Below, piece by piece: positions 1 to 5,936 of a DNA stretch of 10,984 bases. Source of the stretch: Bacillota bacterium (GTDB taxonomy: Bacteria > Bacillota > Clostridia > Peptostreptococcales > Anaerovoracaceae); contig JAFZRK010000076.1 in the NCBI GenBank assembly GCA_017619905.1, positions 1 to 10,984 of the forward strand, read 5' to 3'. Position 1 is the stretch's first letter. Each line of letters starts with the position of its first letter. Under the pieces are notes generated by a model. It had not been told where the DNA came from. It was given only the letters and a program-made list of their open reading frames with translations, and ran no database searches. A program made the position numbers and the translations under genes.

Positions 1-324
1 AGCTTTCTTCTGCCCGGCGTAAAGTGCCGGCACCGCCCCCACGCCCCGAATCAGCAGCCGCATATGGAACAGCGCTTCCTTGCCCTTGGGGTCCTTAAGG
101 TTAAGGATGATGCCCTTCTTGCCGCCGTTGTCCAGGTCGAAGCTGGTGTTCTCGTAGGGGCTGGGGCTGCGCCACTCGGAAGCCGCGGCAAAGCGGTAAG
201 GATCGCCGCTCCTGGCTTCCACCTTAATGACTTCTGCGCCCTGATCCGCCAGAAACTTGCCCACGGTGGGAACTGCCACGAAAGTCGCCAGCTCTACCAC
301 CTTTAATCCTTCCAAGGTCTTCAT
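1..324 (-). CDS. Family III (CaiB/BaiF) CoA-transferase, N-terminal part
   Basis: The first 108 residues of a protein that continues beyond the left edge; the start is the ATG at 324. The N-terminus reads MKTLEGLKVVEL, then LADQGAEVIKVE, GDPYR, and FDLDNGGKKGIILNLK, the conserved opening of family III CoA-transferases (CaiB, formyl-CoA transferase, and the FldA/HadA enzymes of amino-acid fermentation). Such enzymes move CoA between carboxylic acids through a mixed anhydride on an aspartate that lies further in and is outside this window. The wording is closest in my memory to the FldA/HadA type, but the substrate cannot be assigned. From about residue 88 the sequence departs from the usual family pattern (see findings). 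It is divergent from a TetR gene, with a shared operator region between them. Family call is firm; substrate unknown. Confidence 0.88.
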   Translation of the reverse strand, partial: MKTLEGLKVVELATFVAVPTVGKFLADQGAEVIKVEARSGDPYRFAAASEWRSPSPYENTSFDLDNGGKKGIILNLKDPKGKEALFHMRLLIRGVGAVPALYAGQKKA

Positions 325-376
325 GTCTCGTCTCCTTCTCTATTTGTCCGATGCGTTTGCGTGTTTGCCGAAAAAT

Positions 377-390
377 TAGAATTGATTCTA
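377..390. promoter_or_regulatory. Operator O1, TAGAAT-N2-ATTCTA
   Basis: TAGAATTGATTCTA has perfect 6-bp inverted arms around a 2-bp centre. It covers the expected transcription start of the leftward CoA-transferase promoter (about 389). The same arms recur at 465-478. The size and symmetry suit a TetR-family dimer, so I infer that the adjacent TetR protein binds here. Confidence 0.75.
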
Positions 391-395
391 CTTTT

Positions 396-423
396 ATTCT
401 ATATTTTTTTCCGCCGTTGTCAA
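396..423 (-). promoter_or_regulatory. Promoter of the CoA-transferase gene
   Basis: On the minus strand a perfect -35 box TTGACA (418-423) is followed, after a 16-bp spacer, by a -10 box TAGAAT (396-401). The -10 box is itself one half-site of the operator motif. The predicted start near 389 falls in operator O1 and leaves a leader of about 65 nt before the ATG at 324. Confidence 0.75.
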
Positions 424-441
424 TAAGTTTTGCAAAAAACC

Positions 442-470
442 TTTACAAAAATTAGAATTTATATTAGAAT
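442..470 (+). promoter_or_regulatory. Promoter of the divergent tetR gene
   Basis: TTTACA (442-447), a 17-bp spacer, then TAGAAT (465-470), about 25 nt ahead of the ATG. The -10 box is the left arm of operator O2, so binding there would block polymerase; autorepression is inferred. Another lone TAGAAT half-site lies at 453-458 in the spacer. Confidence 0.72.
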
Positions 471-478
471 GCATTCTA
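465..478. promoter_or_regulatory. Operator O2, perfect 14-bp palindrome
   Basis: TAGAATGCATTCTA is a perfect palindrome that overlaps the -10 box and probable start point of the tetR promoter. Its arms are identical to O1, 88 bp away centre to centre. Confidence 0.8.
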
Positions 479-494
479 GAAAGAGGTCGCAGCA

Positions 495-1073
495 ATGACA
501 CGCGTAGAAGAAAAGCAGGCCGCCAAGCGCGCGGAGATAATAGAAAAGATAATCCCGATGCTGGAGGACCGTTCCTTCGAGGAGCTGAGCGTGGAGGAGA
601 TATGCTCCGCCGCCGGCATCTCCGTGGGATCGTTCTACCATTACTTTGAGAAGAAGTCCGACATACTGGTGGGGCTCTTCAGCAGGATCGACAGCTGGAT
701 GGAAGAGAACGCCTTCCCCCTGATGAAGAAGCGCAGCGACGCGGAGAACCTGCGCATCTTCGCAAAGCAGTGGCTTAAGTACATAGAAGACAACGGCCTG
801 GAGCACTCCCGCCTCATATCCTCCATAAACGCCACGGACAATACCGTAAGCGGCGAAAGGCGCATCACCGCAAAGAAACTGGAAGACGTGTTCCGCAAAG
901 GTCAGGAGCGAGGCGCCCTGTCCGCGGACGTTCCGCCGGAGACTGCCGCCGCCATGTTCATGATAGCCCTGCGCGGCCTGGCCCTTGACTGGACAAGAAG
1001 AAACGCCGCCTACTCCCTTACCGGGCAGGGCGACGTGTACATAGACTTCCTTATTAAAGCCATCAGCTGCTGA
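495..1073 (+). CDS. TetR/AcrR-family transcriptional regulator (divergent from the CoA-transferase)
   Basis: A 192-residue protein, the normal TetR length. The N-terminal DNA-binding domain spans about residues 10-60, with a helix-turn-helix at about 31-50 (LSVEEICSAAGISVGSFYHY) followed by the typical FEKKSDIL segment. The remaining roughly 130 residues are a helical ligand-binding and dimerisation domain with no recognisable ligand signature. The ATG at 495 has an AAGAGG ribosome site (481-486) 8 nt upstream. The divergent position and the two matching inverted repeats in the shared promoter region argue that it represses itself and the CoA-transferase operon. The effector could be a CoA thioester or organic acid, but that is a guess. 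Confidence 0.92.
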   Translation: MTRVEEKQAAKRAEIIEKIIPMLEDRSFEELSVEEICSAAGISVGSFYHYFEKKSDILVGLFSRIDSWMEENAFPLMKKRSDAENLRIFAKQWLKYIEDNGLEHSRLISSINATDNTVSGERRITAKKLEDVFRKGQERGALSADVPPETAAAMFMIALRGLALDWTRRNAAYSLTGQGDVYIDFLIKAISC

Positions 1074-1103
1074 CCGGAACAGCCGGCAGCCAGACCAGAT
1101 AAT

Positions 1104-1132
1104 AACGGCCCCTGCATTCCGCAGCGGCCGTT
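1104..1132 (+). terminator. Intrinsic terminator after tetR, possibly bidirectional
   Basis: AACGGCC (1104-1110) pairs with GGCCGTT (1126-1132). After one mismatch, an inner CTGC/GCAG stem closes a 5-nt ATTCC loop. The hairpin is followed by TTTTG and TTATTT. It lies between two converging genes, so it may also stop transcripts from the lysozyme gene, although the T-tract on that side is weaker. Confidence 0.75.
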
Positions 1133-1154
1133 TTGTTATTTCCTTATTCCGTCA

Positions 1155-2561
1155 TTATCTCGTAAGCCGTATCTTGGACCAGGGTGTTACAAGCACCGTC
1201 GTCGGTCCTTTGGTCGATTCCGCGGCCTTGCCGGAGTAGAGCTTTACCAGGCCCCATTCCAGAACGCCGTCCTCTCCGAACGTATACGTGAAGTCCCCGA
1301 CTTTCTGCTTTCCGGTCACCATCGTTCCGTCCTCGCGGAACCAGTAGAACTCGCCGTTCAGGTACTGCCAGCCGGTAAGCATTACACCTTCCGGGCTGAA
1401 CCAGTAGCGTTCGCCGTCTATCTGCTGCAGGCCGGTCTTCATGGCGCCGTCGTCCCCGAACCAGTACCTGGCATCGTTTATCTCCTGCCAGCCGGTCCTG
1501 CGGTCTCCATCGTCTCCGAACCAGTAGCGTCCGCCGTCGATGTCCTGCCAGCCGGTGCGGAGCACTCCGTTCTGCCCCAGGTAGCAGTATTTGTCGTCTA
1601 TCAGCTGCCAGCCGGTGCGCATGGCGCCGTCCGGGTTGAAGTAATACGTGCGTCCGTCTATGGTCTGCCAGCCGGTAAGATACTCCCCGGACGAAGCACT
1701 GATATAGCGCACCGCGCCGTCCCTTCTTACCCAGCCGGTCTGAGCCGCCGGGTCCAGATACCATACGTCCAGATCCGTCTCGCCTTCCACGCCTGGAACC
1801 TTGCCGAACGAGCTGTACTGCCAGAAATCGTAAGGACCTTCGTAACCGGACTTCTTGCTCTGGGTGTATGCCGCCAGCCAGATGGTGTACCTGCCGTTGA
1901 TCTCGTTCATGTAGCCCTTGCCGTTGCTGTTGAACGCGGAGCGGCTGCCGTAGAAACACGGTTCGTAGCCCGCCTTGGCTATCCTGTCCATGAACGCCTT
2001 GGCTATGTCCGTGCTGGTCCGTTTATCCAGCTTTGCGTCGTAGAGACGCCCCACGTACTTGCCGTTCTCGGACGGAAACTCCACGTCGTAGACCACGGGC
2101 AGCAGGATGTTGGCAGGTCCAAACCCGTACCTTTCGATAAGGTCGACCACGAAGTCCGCTTCCTCTATTCCCTCCTCCACGGTTATGGCCTGTGAGAACA
2201 GATAGACACCGACCATAAGGCCGTTGGCAAGAGCGCCCCGGATGTTGGCCTCAGCGTACTTGTCCTCCACTATCTTGCCGGTCTCGTAGCCGCGGTAGCC
2301 CACTCTTACGAACACGAACTCGCAGCCCGCGTCCGCTACGGCCTTCCAGTCCACCTCGTTCTGATGAGACGAGACGTCTATGCCGTAGTGGATCTCCATG
2401 TCCGCGAAGCGCTCCTCGTGGATGAGGCCCTGACCCAGAAAGCCCGCGTATCGGCTGTCGTAGCTGTAATCGTTCTCCGCGGCAAAAACAGCCGAGGGGA
2501 AGCACGCAGCCAGAAGCGCCGCCGCAAGTATCAAAGCTGTAATTCTTTTTATCTTTATCAT
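1155..2561 (-). CDS. Secreted GH25 lysozyme with choline-binding-type repeats
   Basis: A 468-residue exported N-acetylmuramidase that would cleave the MurNAc-GlcNAc bond of peptidoglycan. The frame is open further upstream to a TTG at 2642, but I chose the ATG at 2561: it has an AAAGG ribosome site 7 nt upstream, begins a clean signal peptide (MIKIKR plus a hydrophobic core) and fits the promoter at 2598-2626. The GH25 domain covers about residues 57-272. Active-site signatures are YGIDVSSHQ (D62) and VVYDVEF (D159, E161), with FWQYSS at 246-251 near the domain end. Residues 296-437 are seven 20-residue repeats that should bind the wall or a surface polymer. The signal sequence contains both a lipobox-like LAAC (17-20) and an AXA-type site near residue 27. 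It could be an autolysin or a lysozyme acting on other bacteria. It shows no link to the metabolic genes. Confidence 0.9.
   Translation of the reverse strand: MIKIKRITALILAAALLAACFPSAVFAAENDYSYDSRYAGFLGQGLIHEERFADMEIHYGIDVSSHQNEVDWKAVADAGCEFVFVRVGYRGYETGKIVEDKYAEANIRGALANGLMVGVYLFSQAITVEEGIEEADFVVDLIERYGFGPANILLPVVYDVEFPSENGKYVGRLYDAKLDKRTSTDIAKAFMDRIAKAGYEPCFYGSRSAFNSNGKGYMNEINGRYTIWLAAYTQSKKSGYEGPYDFWQYSSFGKVPGVEGETDLDVWYLDPAAQTGWVRRDGAVRYISASSGEYLTGWQTIDGRTYYFNPDGAMRTGWQLIDDKYCYLGQNGVLRTGWQDIDGGRYWFGDDGDRRTGWQEINDARYWFGDDGAMKTGLQQIDGERYWFSPEGVMLTGWQYLNGEFYWFREDGTMVTGKQKVGDFTYTFGEDGVLEWGLVKLYSGKAAESTKGPTTVLVTPWSKIRLTR
1251..1676 (-). repeat. Seven 20-residue cell-wall-binding repeats (60-bp units)
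   Basis: Within the lysozyme, units starting TGWQ, TGLQ or TGKQ begin at residues 296, 316, 336, 356, 376, 396 and 416, exactly 20 apart. The consensus is TGWQxIDGxRYWFxxDGxMx, the pattern of choline- or glucan-binding repeats (CW_binding_1 type). A degenerate unit starts with TGW at residue 275. Each unit offers aromatic residues (W, Y, F) at fixed positions, as in repeats that bind choline between stacked aromatic rings. The actual ligand is unknown. Confidence 0.88.
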
Positions 2562-2597
2562 CTGCCGACCTTTGTGTCCTTTGGGATAAACAGGTAT

Positions 2598-2626
2598 ATA
2601 ATACCTTGCTTTGCCGCAACCGTCAA
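2598..2626 (-). promoter_or_regulatory. Promoter of the GH25 lysozyme gene
   Basis: On the minus strand TTGACG (2621-2626), a 17-bp spacer and TATTAT (2598-2603) give a near-consensus sigma-A-type promoter about 37 nt before the ATG at 2561. It supports independent expression and rules against the upstream TTG at 2642, which lies above the predicted transcript start. Confidence 0.78.
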
Positions 2627-2628
2627 CA

Positions 2629-2653
2629 AGGCCCTGCCGCAATGGCAGGGCCT
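2629..2653 (-). terminator. Terminator hairpin after the aldehyde dehydrogenase gene
   Basis: A perfect 10-bp stem, AGGCCCTGCC (2629-2638) with GGCAGGGCCT (2644-2653), and a 5-nt loop. It lies 53 nt past the stop of the dehydrogenase gene. Reading leftward, the tail TTGTTG is only moderately T-rich, so strength is uncertain. Its foot directly abuts the -35 box of the lysozyme promoter. Confidence 0.65.
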
Positions 2654-2705
2654 GTCTGTTTTGTGTTTCCGCTTTCGCGGACCTAAGCTGTGACTGTTTC
2701 CGGAA

Positions 2706-4103
2706 TTACTTGATGTCGTACTTTCCGAAGAGCTCGTCGTCGGTCGGGATGTGCTCCTCGATCGGATAGGAGATCCAGGTGGTGTTCATGAAGTGCTTGT
2801 AGGTGATGTTCTCGGAAGCAATGTTTCCGCCCCATGTTCCGCAGCCAAGGGAAGAGGTGAACGGCATGCCGTTGTTCCAGTTACCGGTGTTGGCAGCGGA
2901 GGTAGCCTGGTTGACCATTACTCTGGAGGTGCGGGTGTAGGTAGCAAGTCTCATTACATGCTCGTCGTTGGTGGTCTGGATGGCGCAGCTGTGGCCCTTA
3001 CCGGCAACTTCGTGGATGTTATTGACGACCTCGATCATCTCATCGAAAGTATCTCTCTTATAGACCGCTACAACTACGGAGAGCTTCTCGAAGCTCAGCG
3101 GGTGCTCCTTGAGTCCGAAGCCCTCGTACTCGCAGATTATGAAGGTCTTGTCTGCGGGGATGCTGAATCCTGCCATCTCGGCGATCTTCTGAGCGGGCTG
3201 CGCAGCGACCTTGGAATTGAACTTGCCGCCGGGGAACATCATCTGCTCCAGGGCCTTGACCTGTTCCGGAGTGCAGAGGTATCCGCCTTCAGCTACCAGC
3301 TTGGGCATGAATGCGTCATAGATGTTGCTCTGAACTACCAGGGCGTTGTCGGACGAGCAGGAAGTAGCGTTGTCGAAGATCTTGGAAACGCGTACGTTCG
3401 TGGCTGCCTTGTCCAGATCGGCGGTGTCGTCGATGAGGACTACAGCGTTGCCGGCGCCTACGCCGTAAGCCGGAGTACCGGAGGAGTAAGCGGACTTAAC
3501 GAGGCCGGAACCACCGGTAGCGATAACGAGGTCGCACTGCTCCATGAGCGCCTGGGATGCTTCCATGGATACATCGGTGATGGTGAGGATAAGATCCTCG
3601 GGAGCGCCATGCTTCTTAAGAGCGTTGCGCATTACTTCGCAGACCTCATAGTTGGTCTTGTTCGTTCTGGGGTGCGGGCTCATGACGATGGCGTTTCTGC
3701 ACTTGATCGCATCAAGAGCCTTAACTACGGGGGTCATCTCAGGGTTGGTGCAGGGGATGATAGCTCCGATGACGCCTACCGGCTTTGCCATCTTGATAAT
3801 GCCCTTTTCGGTGTTGGTCTCGAGAACGCCTACGGTCTTCTGATCCTTAATGTCTCTCCAGCAGCCCCTTACCTTCTTGCGAAGCTTGGTGAGCTTGCCG
3901 TCGAGAGTTCCCATCCTGGACTCTTCGAAAGCAAGAGTACCGAGACGAACGACGTTCTCTTCTCTGGTGATGTCGTATGCGATCTGCGCGCAGAGCTCGT
4001 CTACCTGTTCCTGAGTGTAGTACTCGATCTGTGCCTGCGCCTTTCTTGCACGCGCGATAAGATCTGCAACCATTTCGGTCGGTGTCTTAACTGCTTCTGC
4101 CAT
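2706..4103 (-). CDS. CoA-acylating aldehyde dehydrogenase (AdhE/SauS-like)
   Basis: A 465-residue soluble enzyme of the aldehyde dehydrogenase superfamily, expected to interconvert an aldehyde and its acyl-CoA with NAD(P)+ and CoA. The cofactor-binding part includes KPVGVIGAIIPCTNP (107-121) and ATGGSGLVKSAYSSGTPAYGVGAGN (195-219). The likely catalytic cysteine is C249 in DNATSCSSDNALV. The C-terminal SLGCGTWGGNIASENITYKH closely matches the SLGCGSWGGNSVSEN-type signature of the acylating half of AdhE. This, with the lack of the usual non-acylating ALDH glutamate motif, supports the CoA-dependent call. The length is that of single-domain acylating enzymes; there is no alcohol dehydrogenase domain. 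The ATG at 4103 has AAGGAG 9 nt upstream. It may work with the flavoproteins upstream, oxidising an aldehyde they form. Sulfoacetaldehyde dehydrogenase (acylating) is a related possibility, but the substrate is not determined. Confidence 0.88.
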   Translation of the reverse strand: MAEAVKTPTEMVADLIARARKAQAQIEYYTQEQVDELCAQIAYDITREENVVRLGTLAFEESRMGTLDGKLTKLRKKVRGCWRDIKDQKTVGVLETNTEKGIIKMAKPVGVIGAIIPCTNPEMTPVVKALDAIKCRNAIVMSPHPRTNKTNYEVCEVMRNALKKHGAPEDLILTITDVSMEASQALMEQCDLVIATGGSGLVKSAYSSGTPAYGVGAGNAVVLIDDTADLDKAATNVRVSKIFDNATSCSSDNALVVQSNIYDAFMPKLVAEGGYLCTPEQVKALEQMMFPGGKFNSKVAAQPAQKIAEMAGFSIPADKTFIICEYEGFGLKEHPLSFEKLSVVVAVYKRDTFDEMIEVVNNIHEVAGKGHSCAIQTTNDEHVMRLATYTRTSRVMVNQATSAANTGNWNNGMPFTSSLGCGTWGGNIASENITYKHFMNTTWISYPIEEHIPTDDELFGKYDIK

Positions 4104-4124
4104 AATTGATTGCTCCTTTCAAAA

Positions 4125-4152
4125 GTTATATGTTTACTTTATTTGTCAGCAA
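4125..4152 (-). promoter_or_regulatory. Possible internal promoter for the aldehyde dehydrogenase gene
   Basis: On the minus strand TTGCTG (4147-4152), a 16-bp spacer and TATAAC (4125-4130) lie downstream of the hairpin at 4160-4189 and just ahead of the dehydrogenase ribosome site. The -10 box is good and the -35 box moderate. It would let the dehydrogenase be expressed apart from the flavoprotein genes. Confidence 0.45.
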
Positions 4153-4159
4153 ATTCGGG

Positions 4160-4189
4160 GTCCCGCCGCCGTATTTCAGACGGCGGGAC
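4160..4189 (-). other. Strong intercistronic hairpin between flavoprotein and dehydrogenase genes
   Basis: GTCCCGCCG (4160-4168) pairs with CGGCGGGAC (4181-4189): nine G+C-rich pairs around a 12-nt loop. An alternative register pairs CCGCCGT with ACGGCGG over a 7-nt loop. No T-run follows on the minus strand, so it is not a typical terminator. A role in mRNA processing, 3'-end protection of the upstream message or partial attenuation fits better. Confidence 0.6.
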
Positions 4190-4217
4190 GATAGTGGTTT
4201 GGTCGGATGTGCCCTTA

Positions 4218-5924
4218 TTACTTCTTGGCCTTCTTCGCCTGCTTGGCCTTGTATGCCTTGAGGTATTCGGGATCCAGGGTCCTGTAGTAGGAACCGCAGA
4301 GGTTGAGCGGGTTGAACGCCTCTCTCACCTTGTACTGGTAGGTTACCAGACCCGGCTGAGCCATGGTGACGAACATCTCGTTCTGCTCGTCCTGGGTGTA
4401 GTAGTAGTCGGTCTCCGGATGGCGCGCGGTCTTGTTCCAGTTACCCATGTCTGCGCCGAAGCCGTACTTGTCGCAGAGCTTCTGGCTGTAGTTCTGGATG
4501 AAGTCGCAGCAACCCTTGACGGACTCTCTGTCGTGTCTGTCGAACCACTGGAAGAACTCGTAGCCGGTGATTCCGCCGCCGCCGAGGGTGGACAGAGCGC
4601 CCATCTCGGAGTCGCCGCCTGTAGCAGCGAGAGCGGTGCTGTGCTTATCGAATTCCTCACGCATCTCGTGGTACTCTTCCATTACCTTGCTGGTAACGAA
4701 TACGTTGTTGGAAAGTCCGCCGGAACCTTCGTAGCTGGAAGCCAGCGTGTAGTTGAGGTTCTTGTGACCCAGACGCAGCAGGTAGAGAGCTACGAAGTCG
4801 TGGATCTTCGGCTGGAGCATGAACTCGTTCTTCCATCCCTTTACGCGGCGGAGGATCTCGTCCAGAGCCTTTTCCTTCCACTCCATGTCTCTCTTGGTCA
4901 TGCCCACGATGACGACCTGAAGGTCGATCTTGCAGAGCTTGTTCTGCTCGGCGATGTACGGATCGTTCATGTACTTGGGCAGATCGCAGAGCTGGCCTTC
5001 CGGATCGGAGAGGAGCTCCAGCATGGGCAGCTTGATGTAGCGTCCCCACATGTTGAACTGTCTGTGGCCCAGGTAAGCGATCTCGTTGTTCTGGGAGAGC
5101 AGGTTGATGGTGTTTGCGTAACCTTTCCAGTTGGGGAAATTGAGCGTGTAGGTCTTGATGTTCCACTGCGGGACCAGCTTGTACGCTGCGCCTACGCCGT
5201 AGGAGGGCAGTACGCGCGGACCCGGCCAGGGGTGAAGTCTTACTGCGACTCTGCAGCAGACGCCCATGGAACCGGCAGGACCCTGCATTCCGCGGAGCAT
5301 GCCTCTGACCGACGGGCCGGGGCCTTCGCCGCAGAACCAGTCTCCGCCGGCGCCGAGGGTACCGGTGCGGAGCAGTTCGCCGTTCGGGAGCACCCACTCG
5401 GTGGCGAGCATGTTCTCGGAAGCAACGCCCATGAAGCAGGAGGACGGTCCGAACGCCACCCAGGAAGCGGTTCCTGCGAGCGTGGAGGAAGAGCATCCTA
5501 CGCCTGCCATGTTTACGTTGAAGCCTCTCTTCATGGCCTCGACCTGTACAACAGCGCCGATGGCGTAGGGCTCAACTATGACGTACTGATCTCTTTCGTG
5601 GAACTCCATCTTCTTCATGCGCTTCATGTCGATCTGGAGGGAGTCGTCGTCGCCGATGTAGCCCATTACAGACCAGAACGTGGTAGCTGCCTTGAAGGGG
5701 ATGTGATACTTGTTGCAGATCTTAACGATCTTCTGAACTTCCTCGGTGCAGCCGGGCATTATTACTGCGCCGGGCATCGGGGACTTGACATCGTAAGGTC
5801 CGAAGTGAGCGGAGGACTGGGAATTGATGACTCTGTAGGACTCGCGCATCGCTATGTCCTGGGAGACGTTATTCTTTCCGACGACCTGCTCTAATTCTTT
5901 ATAAGCGTCCTGATTGAATGCCAT
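4218..5924 (-). CDS. Large GlcD-like FAD-dependent oxidoreductase (second flavoprotein)
   Basis: A 568-residue protein of the PCMH/VAO-type flavoprotein superfamily (GlcD, D-lactate dehydrogenase, vanillyl-alcohol oxidase). The FAD-binding domain is at about residues 46-190: GAVIMPGCTEEVQKIVKIC, a LQIDMKRMKKM strand, YVIVEPYAIGAVVQVEAMKRG, and a second FAD-contact region GVGCSSSTLAGTASW (141-155). A substrate-cap domain should follow. The loop at about 79-91 (AATTFWSVMGYIG) replaces the usual glycine-rich GlcD loop. No membrane segment is seen. The last residues are lysine-rich (KAKQAKKAKK). The ATG at 5924 has AAGGAGGT 7 nt upstream, overlapping the stop of the iron-sulfur gene, and the 12-nt gap implies co-translation. 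In a GlcDEF-like complex it would take the place of the second flavin subunit, but it is much longer than E. coli GlcE. The substrate is unknown; an alcohol, phenol or 2-hydroxy acid is possible. Confidence 0.83.
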   Translation of the reverse strand: MAFNQDAYKELEQVVGKNNVSQDIAMRESYRVINSQSSAHFGPYDVKSPMPGAVIMPGCTEEVQKIVKICNKYHIPFKAATTFWSVMGYIGDDDSLQIDMKRMKKMEFHERDQYVIVEPYAIGAVVQVEAMKRGFNVNMAGVGCSSSTLAGTASWVAFGPSSCFMGVASENMLATEWVLPNGELLRTGTLGAGGDWFCGEGPGPSVRGMLRGMQGPAGSMGVCCRVAVRLHPWPGPRVLPSYGVGAAYKLVPQWNIKTYTLNFPNWKGYANTINLLSQNNEIAYLGHRQFNMWGRYIKLPMLELLSDPEGQLCDLPKYMNDPYIAEQNKLCKIDLQVVIVGMTKRDMEWKEKALDEILRRVKGWKNEFMLQPKIHDFVALYLLRLGHKNLNYTLASSYEGSGGLSNNVFVTSKVMEEYHEMREEFDKHSTALAATGGDSEMGALSTLGGGGITGYEFFQWFDRHDRESVKGCCDFIQNYSQKLCDKYGFGADMGNWNKTARHPETDYYYTQDEQNEMFVTMAQPGLVTYQYKVREAFNPLNLCGSYYRTLDPEYLKAYKAKQAKKAKK

Positions 5925-5936
5925 TGTATTACCTCC

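Noticed and set aside
1251..1676. Regular 60-bp repetition that could suggest a CRISPR-like or satellite array
   Set aside because: The repetition is explained by the 20-residue protein repeats, has no constant spacer structure, and stays in frame.
1144..1959. A second minus-strand frame overlapping the lysozyme repeats
   Set aside because: An Arg-rich out-of-frame translation of the 60-bp repeats, not a plausible protein.
2562..2642. N-terminal extension of the lysozyme from a TTG at 2642
   Set aside because: It would place 27 residues before the signal peptide and begin upstream of the predicted promoter; the ATG at 2561 has a ribosome site.
2751..4109. A long plus-strand open frame opposite the aldehyde dehydrogenase
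   Set aside because: Antisense shadow; the minus-strand frame carries clear ALDH motifs and a good ribosome site.
4110..5894. A 594-codon open frame on the plus strand opposite the larger flavoprotein gene
   Set aside because: It is antisense to a well-supported FAD oxidoreductase, shows no recognisable domain, and arises from codon bias on the other strand.
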